The notes below the pieces were generated by a model that saw nothing but the letters and a program-made list of their open reading frames with translations, was not told where the DNA came from and did no database searches. Shown in pieces: positions 26,356-36,726 of a stretch of 64,000 bases of DNA (position 1 is the first letter of the stretch; the number at the start of each line of letters is the position of its first letter). The stretch is from NCBI RefSeq assembly GCF_900107305.1, contig NZ_FNPL01000003.1, positions 167,846-231,845 of the forward strand. Direction: 5' to 3'. The stretch comes from Thermoactinomyces sp. DSM 45892 (GTDB lineage Bacteria; Bacillota; Bacilli; Thermoactinomycetales; Thermoactinomycetaceae). A program made the position numbers and the translations under genes.

Positions 26356-26697
26356 TTGTCAATGATTACCGAGTTTTTTCAGAACTTACTAGCTGGATTT
26401 GCGTGGATTATCATTTTTTCGCTCGTTATTTGGATGGGCGGTTTAGTTGTATTATTAATCATGGAGTTGTTTTCTCCTAATGAATTATTTATAAAAGAGT
26501 ACTTGTGGAAAGTATGGAAGATGTTCCGAACGATCTTCGAATGGTCTTCCTATGGAGGAATCATAGCGGGTCTAGTCATGACTCAAACGTCTGGAGAAGT
26601 GTATTCCAACGTAATGATTTCCCTAGCTGCAGTCATTTTAAGTGTATTCCACCTCTCATGGAGAAAGCAATCTAAGCCGATCCGAGATGTCACATAG
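26356..26697 (+). CDS. Small membrane protein
   Basis: The 113-residue protein has three likely membrane helices (about 10-38, 65-78 and 84-99) and a basic tail. It is not recognised. The TTG at 26356 follows AAAGGAGAG at 10 bases; ATG 26362 is possible but farther from the site. It lies between addA and relA and ends at a strong terminator. Confidence 0.6.
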   Translation: MSMITEFFQNLLAGFAWIIIFSLVIWMGGLVVLLIMELFSPNELFIKEYLWKVWKMFRTIFEWSSYGGIIAGLVMTQTSGEVYSNVMISLAAVILSVFHLSWRKQSKPIRDVT

Positions 26698-26708
26698 AAT
26701 AAGGTTAT

Positions 26709-26743
26709 AAAAAAATCTGAAAAACTCTCTTCAGATTTTTTTT
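26709..26743 (+). terminator. Rho-independent terminator
   Basis: The stem AAAAAATCTGA/TCAGATTTTTT with a 10-nt loop and a T8 tail lies 12 bases after the small membrane protein gene. Confidence 0.85.
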
Positions 26744-26844
26744 GTGTATAGATATCAAGAATCTTCAGCTATCAGCCCTCCTTTACATTTACAAGTGGAT
26801 ATAAGATAATGATAAGCAAACTATTCGAGCGTGGTGATGACTGG

Positions 26845-29025
26845 ATGAACCTACTTAACCCGTTGATGGACTTGGGGAGAACGTATCTTGCTGAAGAAGA
26901 CCTAGTCCATATAGAACGAGCGTATCGGTTTGCCGAAGAAGCGCATCGAGGTCAGATGCGAAAATCGGGAGACCCATTTATCATCCATCCAGTCGCCGTA
27001 ACAGAGATTTTAATGGGGCTGAAGATGGATCTGTCCACCCTCATTGCAGCGCTGTTACATGATGTGGTGGAAGATACAGACGTGGAATTAGAAGAAATTC
27101 AAGAGCAGTTCGGTGATGCGGTTGCTCTTATTGTGGACGGGCTAACCAAATTAAAGCGTAGTTTTAAATATATGTCTAAATCAGAACATCAGGCTGAGAA
27201 CTATCGCAAAATGTTTATTGCGATGGCGAAGGATGTTCGTGTTGTCATTATCAAGCTAGCGGATCGATTGCATAATATGCGCACCGTTCAACATATGTCG
27301 GAGAAGAAGCAGATCGAGTATGCAGAGGAAACGCTGGAGATATTTGCTCCTTTGTCCCATCGCCTTGGGATTTCGAAGATCAGATGGGAGTTAGAAGATC
27401 TTTCCCTACGCTATAAAGAGCCACAAGCTTACTATCGAATCGCTTCTCTCATGAAGAAAAAGCGAACGGAACGGGAACATTTTTTAAGTGAGATTATCGA
27501 TACACTAAAAGGAAGATTCGAGAAGTATCAGATTCCTCTTGAAGATATCTCAGGACGGCCTAAACATATTTATAGCATCTATCGTAAAATGACTCTTCAA
27601 CATAAACCATTTAATGAGATCTATGATTTAATGGCTGTTCGGGTGATTGTAGAGTCACTGAGGGATTGTTATGCTGTACTGGGGATTGTTCATACGATGT
27701 GGCGTCCGATGCCAGGCCGTTTTAAAGATTATATTGCGATGCCAAAAAACAACTTATACCAATCCCTTCACACTACGGTTCATGGTCCAAGGGGTGAGCC
27801 GATTGAGATTCAGATTCGAACGACAGAGATGCATAAGACAGCAGAGTTCGGGATCGCGGCTCACTGGGCATATAAAGAAGGGACAAGCGTTGAGAAAGAG
27901 CAAGATTTTAACGAAAAGTTAACTTGGTTCCGTGAGATGATGGAATTACAAAACGACTCCAATAATGCGCAGGAGTTTGTGGAGAGCATTAAAGGAGATT
28001 GGTTTAAAGATACGGTTTTCGTCTTTACGCCTAAATCGGATGTCATTGAGCTACCGGCAGGCTCGGTGCCACTGGACTTCGCGTACCGAATTCATACGGA
28101 AATCGGTAATAAGTGTGTTGGCTCTAAGGTGAACGGCAAGATTGTTCCTCTCGACTATAAACTGCGAACTGGTGATCAAGTACAGATTATCACGAGTAAA
28201 CACAGCTTTGGCCCAAGTAGAGATTGGCTCAAGTTAGTAAAATCTTCGCATGCACGAAATAAAATTCGTAGTTGGTTTAAGACGCAACGTAAAGAAGAAA
28301 GTATTGCCAAAGGGCGAGAAATGATCGAAGCGGTGCTGAAAAAGAATCACTTCGAGTGTAGCGAAGTATTAAAAAATGACCGTCTACTTGAAGTGAGTAA
28401 AAAGTTCAATATGAATGAATCAGATGATCTTTATGCTGCAGTAGGATATGGAGGCATCTCGGCCCATGAAGCATATAGGCGCCTCACACATGGATTACGT
28501 GATGAGGAAGCTCCAACCATCGCGGAAGCCATCGCGAACCTCCCTGAAATCAAACCGAAAAAGTTTTATCGTTCGGGGCCGGGTGTAACCGTTGTAGGTG
28601 CTGATAATGTGATGATTCGACTCTCCCGTTGCTGTAACCCAGTCCCTGGGGAAGAGATCACCGGCTTTATTACTCGGGGAAGAGGCGTATCTGTGCATCG
28701 TCTGGAATGTCCGAATATCCAAACGATCGAACCAGAACGGGGAATTCAGGTTATCTGGGAGACGGATGATCCGAACCGAACATATCAGGTGGATATTGAG
28801 ATCTCAGGGTTTGACCGGAGCGGTCTTCTCAATGATGTCTTGCAAGCTGTTTCTGAGCAAAAAGCGGATTGTTTCGGAGTTGTGGCTAGGGTGCACCGCA
28901 AAGGCTTTGCCGCGATTCATCTAACCGTCTCCATTAAAAACAGCAAACACTTGCGCAACGTAGTGGAAAAAATCAAGCGTGTTCCAGATGTAATTAGTGT
29001 GCAAAGAATGTTTCAACAAGGATGA
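26845..29025 (+). CDS. relA: Bifunctional (p)ppGpp synthetase/hydrolase RelA/SpoT
   Basis: The 726-residue Rel enzyme makes and degrades (p)ppGpp in the stringent response on the ribosome. Domains in order: HD hydrolase (about 30-180) with intact HPVAV and HDVVEDT, so hydrolase activity is expected; synthetase (about 225-340) with GRPKHIYSIYRKM and SLHTTVHGP; TGS (about 385-450, DTVFVFTPKSDVIELPAGS); a conserved-cysteine region (SRCCNPVPGEEI, about 600); and a C-terminal ACT domain (about 650-726). ATG 26845 is chosen because it gives the usual N-terminus and has GGTGAT 6 bases before; an in-frame ATG at 26809 also exists. It forms an operon with dtd, 9 bases on. Confidence 0.95.
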   Translation: MNLLNPLMDLGRTYLAEEDLVHIERAYRFAEEAHRGQMRKSGDPFIIHPVAVTEILMGLKMDLSTLIAALLHDVVEDTDVELEEIQEQFGDAVALIVDGLTKLKRSFKYMSKSEHQAENYRKMFIAMAKDVRVVIIKLADRLHNMRTVQHMSEKKQIEYAEETLEIFAPLSHRLGISKIRWELEDLSLRYKEPQAYYRIASLMKKKRTEREHFLSEIIDTLKGRFEKYQIPLEDISGRPKHIYSIYRKMTLQHKPFNEIYDLMAVRVIVESLRDCYAVLGIVHTMWRPMPGRFKDYIAMPKNNLYQSLHTTVHGPRGEPIEIQIRTTEMHKTAEFGIAAHWAYKEGTSVEKEQDFNEKLTWFREMMELQNDSNNAQEFVESIKGDWFKDTVFVFTPKSDVIELPAGSVPLDFAYRIHTEIGNKCVGSKVNGKIVPLDYKLRTGDQVQIITSKHSFGPSRDWLKLVKSSHARNKIRSWFKTQRKEESIAKGREMIEAVLKKNHFECSEVLKNDRLLEVSKKFNMNESDDLYAAVGYGGISAHEAYRRLTHGLRDEEAPTIAEAIANLPEIKPKKFYRSGPGVTVVGADNVMIRLSRCCNPVPGEEITGFITRGRGVSVHRLECPNIQTIEPERGIQVIWETDDPNRTYQVDIEISGFDRSGLLNDVLQAVSEQKADCFGVVARVHRKGFAAIHLTVSIKNSKHLRNVVEKIKRVPDVISVQRMFQQG

Positions 29026-29034
29026 GGGGATCGT

Positions 29035-29499
29035 ATGCGAGTTGTCATACAGCGTGTTTCACAGGCGAGCGTTACCGTTGATGATCAAGTAGTAGGGGCC
29101 ATCGATCAGGGGCTCCTACTACTTGTTGGTATTACTGAAAATGATGGTGAAGAAGAGATTCAAACGTTAGCCGAAAAAGTAGTCCATATGCGGATCTTTG
29201 AAGACGAGGAAGGGAAGATGAATAAATCCTTACTTGATCTAGGTGGTGCCATCTTATCAGTGTCCCAATTTACTTTATACGGTGATTGTCGAAAAGGTCG
29301 ACGCCCTAGCTTCATGGCTGCGGCAAGACCTGAGTTAGCTCATCCATTGTACGAGAGATTTAATGAACAACTTCGTCGTCGTGGAGTGGAAGTGCAGACA
29401 GGCATATTTGGTGCGATGATGGATGTATCGTTACATAATGACGGTCCTGTGACAATTTTGTTAGATAGCCATGATCTTGTGAAAAAGAAATTAAGTTGA
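29035..29499 (+). CDS. dtd: D-aminoacyl-tRNA deacylase
   Basis: The 154-residue enzyme hydrolyses D-aminoacyl-tRNAs (and glycyl-tRNA-Ala), protecting translation from D-amino acids. The two signatures are present: SQFTLYGD (about 77-84) and the cross-subunit NDGPVT (about 134-139). Length is normal for the dimeric family. It starts 9 bases after relA with GATGAGGGGATC as ribosome site, the relA-dtd pairing standard in Firmicutes. Confidence 0.95.
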   Translation: MRVVIQRVSQASVTVDDQVVGAIDQGLLLLVGITENDGEEEIQTLAEKVVHMRIFEDEEGKMNKSLLDLGGAILSVSQFTLYGDCRKGRRPSFMAAARPELAHPLYERFNEQLRRRGVEVQTGIFGAMMDVSLHNDGPVTILLDSHDLVKKKLS

Positions 29500-29571
29500 T
29501 AATGGATATGGGAGCTTAGCGTGAGTTAAGCTAAGAATAGAGTTCTAACAGCTACAAGGAGGTTGTCTAAC

Positions 29572-31581
29572 TTGACAACAAATCAGATTGATGTACATAC
29601 GATTAATACCATTCGATTGCTTTCGATTGATCAAATTGAGAAAGCAAACTCAGGGCACCCTGGATTACCTATGGGAGCCGCCCCAATGGCATATGCTTTG
29701 TGGAATAACTATTTAAATCAAGATCCCAAAGATCCGAAGTGGATGAACCGAGATCGCTTTGTTTTATCAGCAGGTCACGGTTCTGCACTACTCTATAGTT
29801 TGCTACATCTTTATGGATTTGACGTGTCCATCGAGGACTTAAAGCAGTTCCGACAATGGGGGAGCAAAACGCCGGGCCATCCTGAAGTTGGACATACCCC
29901 GGGTGTAGAAGCTACCACAGGACCACTGGGTCAAGGGATTTCAACTGCTGTGGGAATGGCGATGGCAGAGGCTCATCTAGCAGCGCGTTTTAATCAAGAT
30001 GGTTATCCAGTGATGGACCATTTTACCTATGTTATTTGTTCAGACGGTGACTTGATGGAGGGGGTTGCTTCTGAAGCATGCTCCATGGCTGGACATATGA
30101 ATCTGGGTAAATTAATTTGTCTCTATGATTCCAATGATATTTCATTAGATGGCGAACTAAATCATGCCTTCTCTGAAAAGACATTACAACGTTTTGAGGC
30201 CTACGGTTGGCAAGTGATTCGTGTTGAAGATGGTAATGATACAGAAGCAATCTCCAGGGCGATTGAAGAGGCGCAAGCGGACCTCAGACGTCCAACTATG
30301 ATCGAAGTACGGACCGTGATTGGCTATGGTAGTCCAAATCGCGCAGGCACTTCCGAAGCACACGGAAAGCCGCTAGGGAAAGAAGAGATGGCCGGGACTC
30401 GTAAATCGTACAATTGGGAGCACGATGAAGATTTTTATGTGCCACAAGAGGTACGAGCCCATCTGGCTGAAACGATGGAACGTTATACAGCCAAACACGA
30501 TGAGTGGAAGAAGATGTACGCGAAGTATCAGTCGGAGTTTCCGGAGCTAGCTGGGGAGTTAGAGGCGGCATTTGCAGGGACGCTTCCTGCTGGATGGGAG
30601 CAATCTCTCCCTGCTTATCAAGTGGGGGATAAGGCACTTGCTACCCGTGTTGCTTCTGGGAATGCACTACAAGGTCTTGCGAAATCTGTACCTACTCTCA
30701 TCGGTGGTTCTGCTGACTTGAAATCTTCCAATAATACCGAGATGAAAGGCGCAGGCGTGTTCCATGTCGAAGATTACGCCGGTCGTAATGTTTGGTTCGG
30801 AGTTCGTGAACATGCAATGGGCGCGGCCATGAATGGCTTAGCATTACATGGTGGTGTGAAAGCATTTGGGGCTACATTCCTCGTGTTCTCTGACTACCTA
30901 CGTCCTGCTATTCGTCTGGCCGCTCTTTCTAAGTTGCCAGTAACCTATGTGTTTACACATGATAGTATAGCTGTTGGGGAAGATGGACCCACTCATGAAC
31001 CAGTGGAGCAAGTTCCATCCCTTCGTCTCATCCCGGGCCTAAAAGTAGTTCGTCCGGCTGATGCGAATGAAACCTCGGCTGCGTGGGCTTATGCCGTAAG
31101 CCAAACAGAGCATCCAGTTGTTCTAGCTTTAACACGCCAAAACCTCCCGATTTTAGAAGGCTCTGTCGGAAAAGGTAAAGAGATGATTGAAAAAGGCGCT
31201 TACATCGTGTCAGAAGCAAAGAATGGGCAACCCGAAGGAATTTTGATTGCAACAGGCTCCGAAGTAAGCCTTGCGATTGAGGCTCAAGAGCAATTGGCAC
31301 AAGAGGGTGTTCATGTACGAGTAGTCAGCATGCCTTGTCGTGAAAACTTTGACCTTCTGTCTGTTGATGAGAAAGAAGCGATCTTACCAGCAACCCTTCG
31401 TGCCCGTGTTGCGATTGAAGCAGCTCACACCATGGGTTGGCACAAGTATGTTGGCGATCAAGGTAAAGTGATTGGGATCGATACATTTGGTGCATCCGCC
31501 CCGGGTAACCTGGTGATGGAGCGCTTTGGTTTTAATGTAGGAAATGTTGTGGAGAAATTCCACCAAGTTCGTTCTCGATAA
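29572..31581 (+). CDS. tkt: Transketolase
   Basis: The 669-residue thiamine-diphosphate enzyme moves two-carbon units in the pentose phosphate pathway. Markers: [18 protein letters not shown] (about 26-43), [24 protein letters not shown], the ThDP/metal motif [14 protein letters not shown] (about 154-167) with [10 protein letters not shown], and the pyrimidine domain [15 protein letters not shown] and [17 protein letters not shown]. The full length agrees with bacterial transketolases. TTG 29572 is 9 bases after AAGGAGG; the in-frame TTG at 29563 is too close to it. It stands alone with its own terminator. Confidence 0.95.
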   Translation: MTTNQIDVHTINTIRLLSIDQIEKANSGHPGLPMGAAPMAYALWNNYLNQDPKDPKWMNRDRFVLSAGHGSALLYSLLHLYGFDVSIEDLKQFRQWGSKTPGHPEVGHTPGVEATTGPLGQGISTAVGMAMAEAHLAARFNQDGYPVMDHFTYVICSDGDLMEGVASEACSMAGHMNLGKLICLYDSNDISLDGELNHAFSEKTLQRFEAYGWQVIRVEDGNDTEAISRAIEEAQADLRRPTMIEVRTVIGYGSPNRAGTSEAHGKPLGKEEMAGTRKSYNWEHDEDFYVPQEVRAHLAETMERYTAKHDEWKKMYAKYQSEFPELAGELEAAFAGTLPAGWEQSLPAYQVGDKALATRVASGNALQGLAKSVPTLIGGSADLKSSNNTEMKGAGVFHVEDYAGRNVWFGVREHAMGAAMNGLALHGGVKAFGATFLVFSDYLRPAIRLAALSKLPVTYVFTHDSIAVGEDGPTHEPVEQVPSLRLIPGLKVVRPADANETSAAWAYAVSQTEHPVVLALTRQNLPILEGSVGKGKEMIEKGAYIVSEAKNGQPEGILIATGSEVSLAIEAQEQLAQEGVHVRVVSMPCRENFDLLSVDEKEAILPATLRARVAIEAAHTMGWHKYVGDQGKVIGIDTFGASAPGNLVMERFGFNVGNVVEKFHQVRSR

Positions 31582-31603
31582 AGATCAATTTGTGAAGATG
31601 AAA

Positions 31604-31638
31604 CAAAAGCGTATCGCCTTAATGGGATGCGCTTTTTT
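31604..31638 (+). terminator. Rho-independent terminator
   Basis: The stem AAAAGCGTATC/GGGATGCGCTTTT with T6 lies about 20 bases after tkt. Confidence 0.75.
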
Positions 31639-31759
31639 GTACGGATCAGTCAGCTTATACTAGATAACTATGGTATGCTTATCATATGAATGCGATTACA
31701 TAGAGGATCGGAGTAACTCAAGTAGATAGATGCTCCTGATCTTTAGAGGGGTTTACAGG

Positions 31760-32530
31760 ATGAGTGATCAATTAAAGGATTTTATTGGAATCGTATTTCG
31801 AATTGTGAAGTGGATGGTAACGGGGGTTATTTTAATCTTCGTCCCATTTCTTGTGGTTTGGCTCGGCTCTATGTGGATGGAGGGGCTTCTCTTCCATAAC
31901 AGCACTGACCTATATTTCTATTATCGAAGTCCGACGGGGAATATCGTGACCATTCTTTTAGCACTCTTAATAATGGGATTAATCGTAACAGCGATTCCGA
32001 CTCGCGAACAGAAACGATCTGGTCAGGCACGGAACAAAAAATATAAGCGGAAAGTGGGAATTTATCTAGCCATATGTCTCCTATTGTCTACATGGGACAC
32101 CACTACCCATGTATCTGTGAACCAATCCGGAGTTAAAGTAGCTACTCTTTTTGGTCTTCAAACTGAGCAATATAAATGGACGGATATCAAAGAAGCTCAT
32201 GCTGGGTTTCGATCCAATGAATCAAATGGCTTTCACCCAGAATATTATGTAACCTTTCAAGATGGAGAGAAAGTAGACCTGTGGAGTTGGTCGCTCAGCA
32301 ATCAAATTCAAGGAAAAAAGACAGACGGCCTCATCACTGCCAATCGCTTAGAACGAGCTAAGGCAATCCTATACATGCACGAAAAGATCAAACAAAACAT
32401 ACCAGACCGATTGAAACCAGGAAAATGCCTGACTAAAAAGGCAAAAGAAGAGATGGAGAAGATGTACTCGGATGCGAAAGTAGAAAGTAGTGTGTTAGAG
32501 CTTTATACGCTATGTCCAGGGAAGCTGTAG
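31760..32530 (+). CDS. Hypothetical membrane protein
   Basis: The 256-residue protein has three predicted membrane helices (about 14-38, 61-80 and 97-115), followed by a soluble beta-rich domain (about 120-200, WDTTTHVSVNQSGVKVATLFG) and a charged C-terminal helix. The layout is like PH-domain-type membrane proteins, but I see no decisive motif. The ATG at 31760 has AGAGGGG 8 bases before it. Unknown function. Confidence 0.6.
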   Translation: MSDQLKDFIGIVFRIVKWMVTGVILIFVPFLVVWLGSMWMEGLLFHNSTDLYFYYRSPTGNIVTILLALLIMGLIVTAIPTREQKRSGQARNKKYKRKVGIYLAICLLLSTWDTTTHVSVNQSGVKVATLFGLQTEQYKWTDIKEAHAGFRSNESNGFHPEYYVTFQDGEKVDLWSWSLSNQIQGKKTDGLITANRLERAKAILYMHEKIKQNIPDRLKPGKCLTKKAKEEMEKMYSDAKVESSVLELYTLCPGKL

Positions 32531-32741
32531 AGGCTTCCTTTCGTTTGTATAGCAACCTGTTTCCCGCATAAGGAATGACTAGTCACAGAAAATTGATATC
32601 CTCTGTATTCACTTGTTAGAGAGTCAATTTCCTGGTTTTTCAAAAAAAGGAAAGGCTGGGAGACTAAGCATTTTGATTATGAGTTTACGGCTATCAAGTG
32701 AACAAATATCAACTAACAGCTCCCATCTTTCCTACACACTC

Positions 32742-33116
32742 TTAACTAAACTGCTTATAAGCCACAACTGCCATTAATACCCAAGCCACGATAAACGCAA
32801 GCCCACCAATTGGCGTAATCGCACCTAGCTTTGTTATACCTGTCACAGCCATCACGTAAAGACTCCCCGAAAACAGGACAACACCTGCTAACATCAGCCA
32901 GCCTGAAGTAGTTAACATCCCTGAATCCTGGATCTTAGACAGCAAAATTCCCACAATCAGCATCCCTAAGGCGTGAATCATGTGATAATGAGCGCCTGTA
33001 TTCCAATTAGCAATCATTTTCTCAGCTACTTTTCCTTTTAAACCATGAGCACCAAATGCACCTAAAGCAATACTTAACGCCATATTTATACTACCCAAAA
33101 GTAGAAAGAGTCGCAT
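32742..33116 (-). CDS. DUF423 family membrane protein (YwdK-like)
   Basis: The 124-residue protein has four membrane helices and the DUF423 hallmarks: GAFGAHGLKG (about 19-28), the W-x-T-G-x-x-Y-H-M-I-H-A block (38-50) and GAITPIGGLAFIVAW near the end. The family is widespread but has no assigned activity. GAAAGGAGG precedes the ATG by 8 bases. It is transcribed against the hisS-aspS operon. Confidence 0.9.
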   Translation of the reverse strand: MRLFLLLGSINMALSIALGAFGAHGLKGKVAEKMIANWNTGAHYHMIHALGMLIVGILLSKIQDSGMLTTSGWLMLAGVVLFSGSLYVMAVTGITKLGAITPIGGLAFIVAWVLMAVVAYKQFS

Positions 33117-33206
33117 GAGCTGCGCCTCCTTTCATCTATGTATTCGTTTGAACCGAATATAACACACTTACTTATCAGAGAAAACCGAAAGATTTTGCAT
33201 ATCCTT

Positions 33207-33235
33207 CTTGACATCATTTTTAGGCAAACCTATAA
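33207..33235 (+). promoter_or_regulatory. Consensus sigma-A promoter of the hisS-aspS operon
   Basis: TTGACA at 33207-33212 and TATAAT at 33230-33235 are both perfect and 17 bases apart. The transcript should begin near 33242, right before the T-box leader. Confidence 0.85.
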
Positions 33236-33241
33236 TGAGTG

Positions 33242-33531
33242 TACTATTTTATTTTTGATATCTGGCCTATGAACGGAAAGTAATCTTCAAATAAACAGTT
33301 AGAGATGGGAACTCGTGGCTGAAAAGGTCCCTCTGTGATATGAAGATGAAAGACACCTGGAGGTTCTATGTTGAACGCAACTGGTTAGTAAGCATAGACG
33401 CGGTCCCGGCGATAACGGGTAAGAGGTGGAAGGAAGCCTGTATAGGTTCTTTCAATTAGGGTGGTACCGCGGGAATGAAAAATCTCTCGTCCCTGACAAA
33501 GTTTTTCTTTGTCAGGGACGAGAGATTTTTT
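33242..33531 (+). promoter_or_regulatory. T-box leader controlling hisS-aspS
   Basis: This is a T-box riboswitch that senses uncharged tRNA. Stem I spans about 33280-33390, with the specifier strand GAAAGACACC at 33348-33357. The T-box sequence AGGGTGGTACCGCGG lies at 33458-33472. A 22-bp terminator hairpin ending in T6 covers 33481-33531; the alternative antiterminator uses the T-box. By position before ACC the specifier is GAC (Asp, 33352-33354). It overlaps CAC (His, 33354-33356), which fits the two synthetase genes downstream. Confidence 0.92.
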
Positions 33532-33590
33532 ATCGTTCCCAGATGAAGAAAACGAATTGGATAGGAAATAAAGGGTAAGGAGACATTCAC

Positions 33591-34874
33591 ATGAGCAGAA
33601 TCGTAAAGGGCATGTTTGATGTCATGCCGAAGGACGAAGAGAAATGGCGACAAGTACAGTGGTGGCGCTTTGTAGAATCAACCGCTCGCACCGTGGCGGA
33701 ACGTTTTCGTTTTCAAGAGGTTCGCACACCGCTCATGGAGTATACGGAACTATTTGAGCGGGGTGTAGGCGATACCACCGATATCGTAGAGAAAGAGATG
33801 TATACCTTTACCGATCGTGCAGGGCGCTCGATTTCACTACGTCCAGAAGGAACAGCAGGGATTGTGCGCTCGTTTGTGGGACATAAAGTATATGCACAGC
33901 CCCAACCAACCAAATGGTTCTATATAGGCCCTATGTATCGTTATGAACGGCAACAGGTGGGGAGATATCGTCAGTTTCATCAACTAGGTGTGGAGGCTTT
34001 TGGAAGTTTGGATCCTGCGCTGGATGCGGAAATTATCGCTCTCGGAATGCAGTTCTTTGAAGAGTTAGGCTTAACAGGAGTTCAAGTTGAGGTTAACAAT
34101 GTAGGCGATCCTGAGAGCCGTGCTCGCTACTTTGAGGCCCTAATCGCTTACTTTGAACCGTATAAAGAAGAATTAGCCGAAGATGCACAAAACCGCTTGT
34201 ATCGGAATCCAATGCGAATCTTAGATAGCAAAGATCCACGTACGAAAGAGATCGCCGTAGGTGCACCGTCCATCTTGGAATATCTCAGCGAGGAAAGCCG
34301 TGCGAACTTGGAAGCGGTAAAACAGTACCTAGACATACTCGGTGTAAACTACGTACAAAATGACCGTCTGGTGCGTGGATTAGATTACTATACACAAACT
34401 GCTTTTGAATATCTGGTGGATATCCCGGGGGCGCAGGCGAGCACGATTGGAGGCGGTGGCCGTTACAATGGACTCGTGCAGGAAATAGGCGGCCCTGATA
34501 TGCCGGGTGTAGGCTTTGGGATCGGGCTTGAACGAGTTCTACTAGCATTAGAAGAGCAACAAGTGGAGGTTCCAGAACCAAGCCGTCTTGACTGCTACAT
34601 GATTACATTTGATCAAGCCACGAAACACAAGTCTATGCAATTACTTGCTGAGCTTCGAAGAGCTGGGCTATCTGCCGAACGGGATTACTTGGATCGGAAG
34701 ATGAAGGCACAGATGAAAGCAGCCGACCGTGAACAAGCCCGTTTTGTGGCCATCTTAGGAGAAGACGAGCTTTCGCAAAATACGATTCAAGTGAAGAATA
34801 TGGAAACGGGAACGCAAGAAGCGGTTTCTCTCGATCAACTCGTTACGTACATTCAAACAGAGAAAGGAAGATGA
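33591..34874 (+). CDS. hisS: Histidyl-tRNA synthetase
   Basis: The 427-residue class II synthetase charges tRNA-His. Motif 1 lies near QEVRTPLMEYTELFERGVG (about 43-61), motif 2 near YRYERQQVGRYRQFHQ (112-127), the histidine loop LVRGLDYYTQTAFEY (about 258-272) and motif 3 GVGFGIGLERVLLAL (about 306-320). The C-terminal anticodon domain (about 330-427) follows. The ATG has GTAAGGAGA upstream. It is controlled by the T-box leader and is 3 bases from aspS. Confidence 0.96.
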   Translation: MSRIVKGMFDVMPKDEEKWRQVQWWRFVESTARTVAERFRFQEVRTPLMEYTELFERGVGDTTDIVEKEMYTFTDRAGRSISLRPEGTAGIVRSFVGHKVYAQPQPTKWFYIGPMYRYERQQVGRYRQFHQLGVEAFGSLDPALDAEIIALGMQFFEELGLTGVQVEVNNVGDPESRARYFEALIAYFEPYKEELAEDAQNRLYRNPMRILDSKDPRTKEIAVGAPSILEYLSEESRANLEAVKQYLDILGVNYVQNDRLVRGLDYYTQTAFEYLVDIPGAQASTIGGGGRYNGLVQEIGGPDMPGVGFGIGLERVLLALEEQQVEVPEPSRLDCYMITFDQATKHKSMQLLAELRRAGLSAERDYLDRKMKAQMKAADREQARFVAILGEDELSQNTIQVKNMETGTQEAVSLDQLVTYIQTEKGR

Positions 34875-34877
34875 TTG

Positions 34878-36665
34878 ATGTCAAAGCCAGTACTACGAAC
34901 ACATAAAGCAACTGAACTTACAACTCAGCATGTAGAACAGGTGATTACCCTGAATGGCTGGGTGCAATCACGCCGTGACTTGGGTGGACTCATCTTTCTA
35001 AATATCCGTGATATATCCGGGCAGGTTCAAGTGGTGGTTCACCCTGAGACGGCACCAGAAGTGTTTCACATCGCGGATCAAGTACGTAGCGAATATGTAT
35101 TATCTGTTACGGGACAAGTTGCATTGCGCGCTCCTGAGACGATTAATAAAAACATGGCTACTGGAGCGATTGAAATCAAAGCCTCTGCCATTCAAGTATT
35201 TAGCACAGCAAAAACGCCTCCTTTTCAAATTCTAGATAACATTGATGTGGATGAAACAATCCGTTTAAAGCATCGTTATGTAGATCTTCGTCGTCCAAAG
35301 ATACAAGAAAACCTCGTTTTACGTCATAAAGCGATGCAATCTGTACGTCGTTTTCTTGACCGCCACGAGTTTCTTGAAATCGAGACCCCGATCATGACGA
35401 AGAGTACGCCAGAAGGAGCGAGGGATTATTTAGTACCAAGCCGTGTACACGCGGGTCAATTTTATGCGTTACCTCAATCACCTCAAATTTTTAAACAATT
35501 GTGTATGGTGGGCGGACTCGATCGCTACTTCCAATTTGCACGTTGTTTCCGTGACGAAGACCTGCGTGCAGACCGTCAACCGGAATTTACACAGATCGAC
35601 TTAGAGTTTTCCTTCTTAGAATTAGAGGGGTTTTATCAAATGATGGAAGAAATGTTTGTTACGCTTCTGCGTGAAGTGAAGGGAGTTGAAGTAACTGCAC
35701 CATTTGAACGGATTCCGTACGCAGAGTCGATGGACCGTTTTGGGAGCGATAAACCGGACCTTCGTTTTGGGATGGAGTTAATCAATGTAGGTGAAGTACT
35801 TGCTGACACCGAATTTAAAGTGTTTGCGAGTACACTTGCAAATGGTGGAGAGGTAAAGGCGATCAATGTAAAAGGGCAAGCTCATTGGAGTCGAAAAGAA
35901 GTAGACAACTGGGGAAAAGTGGCTGAATCTTTGGGTGCAAAAGGACTTGCATGGTTAGCTTGGAAGCCAGATGGTATAAAAGGCTCTATTGCAAAAGCAC
36001 TAAAAGAGGAAGAGATTGCTTCCATTGCACAAATAGCTGGGGTGGAAGAAGGCGACTTACTATTTTTCGTCGCAGATAAACCAAGTGTAGTAGCCGCCAC
36101 ATTAGGTGGAATCCGAGCTCGTTTAGGTCGTGAGCTAGGACTCATTGATGAAAGTAAGTATCATTTTGCTTGGATTACCGAGTTCCCTATGTATGAATAT
36201 GATGAGAGTACGGGACAATTTATACCGATGCATCACCCCTTTACCCGACCGATGGAAGAGGATATTTCCTTGATGGAGACTGATCCAGGAAAAGTACGCG
36301 CAGTCTGCTATGACCTGGTGCTAAATGGATATGAATTAGGAAGTGGGAGCTTGCGGATCTATGAGCGGGAGTTACAGGAGAAAATCTTTGCATCATTAGG
36401 GCTTACTCCAGAAGAGTCTAGAGAGAAGTTTGGTTTCTTATTAGAGGCATTTGAATATGGTGTGCCTCCTCATGGCGGTATTGGACTCGGCTTTGATCGG
36501 ATTGTGATGATTTTAGCAGGCGAGACCAACCTTCGTGAAATTATTGCTTTCCCAAAGACTTCTAGCGCTTCCTGCTTGATGACAAAAGCGCCTTCCGATG
36601 TAGATGAGCAACAATTGGATGATCTTCATATTGCGGTTAAGATGAATGAAAAAGGGCCACAATAA
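34878..36665 (+). CDS. aspS: Aspartyl-tRNA synthetase
   Basis: The 595-residue bacterial-type class II synthetase charges tRNA-Asp. An N-terminal OB fold (about 1-105) binds the anticodon (GWVQSRRDLGGLIFLNIRD). The catalytic core holds TPIMTKSTPEGARDYLVPSR, FQFARCFRDEDLRADRQPEF (motif 2) and GIGLGFDRIVMIL (motif 3, about 532-544). The inserted GAD domain (about 285-410) marks the bacterial form. ATG 34878 has AAGGAAG 7 bases before. It is cotranscribed with hisS. Confidence 0.96.
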   Translation: MSKPVLRTHKATELTTQHVEQVITLNGWVQSRRDLGGLIFLNIRDISGQVQVVVHPETAPEVFHIADQVRSEYVLSVTGQVALRAPETINKNMATGAIEIKASAIQVFSTAKTPPFQILDNIDVDETIRLKHRYVDLRRPKIQENLVLRHKAMQSVRRFLDRHEFLEIETPIMTKSTPEGARDYLVPSRVHAGQFYALPQSPQIFKQLCMVGGLDRYFQFARCFRDEDLRADRQPEFTQIDLEFSFLELEGFYQMMEEMFVTLLREVKGVEVTAPFERIPYAESMDRFGSDKPDLRFGMELINVGEVLADTEFKVFASTLANGGEVKAINVKGQAHWSRKEVDNWGKVAESLGAKGLAWLAWKPDGIKGSIAKALKEEEIASIAQIAGVEEGDLLFFVADKPSVVAATLGGIRARLGRELGLIDESKYHFAWITEFPMYEYDESTGQFIPMHHPFTRPMEEDISLMETDPGKVRAVCYDLVLNGYELGSGSLRIYERELQEKIFASLGLTPEESREKFGFLLEAFEYGVPPHGGIGLGFDRIVMILAGETNLREIIAFPKTSSASCLMTKAPSDVDEQQLDDLHIAVKMNEKGPQ

Positions 36666-36689
36666 GCTTGTAGCTAGATGTGTTTGTAC

Positions 36690-36719
36690 TTGTTCTCTTA
36701 TTTGTAGATGTGGTAATAT
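36690..36719 (+). promoter_or_regulatory. Promoter of the 6S RNA gene
   Basis: TTGTTC at 36690-36695 and TAATAT at 36714-36719 are spaced by 18 bases. This predicts a start near 36727, which matches the expected 5' end of the 6S RNA. Confidence 0.5.
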
Positions 36720-36726
36720 AGATTTA

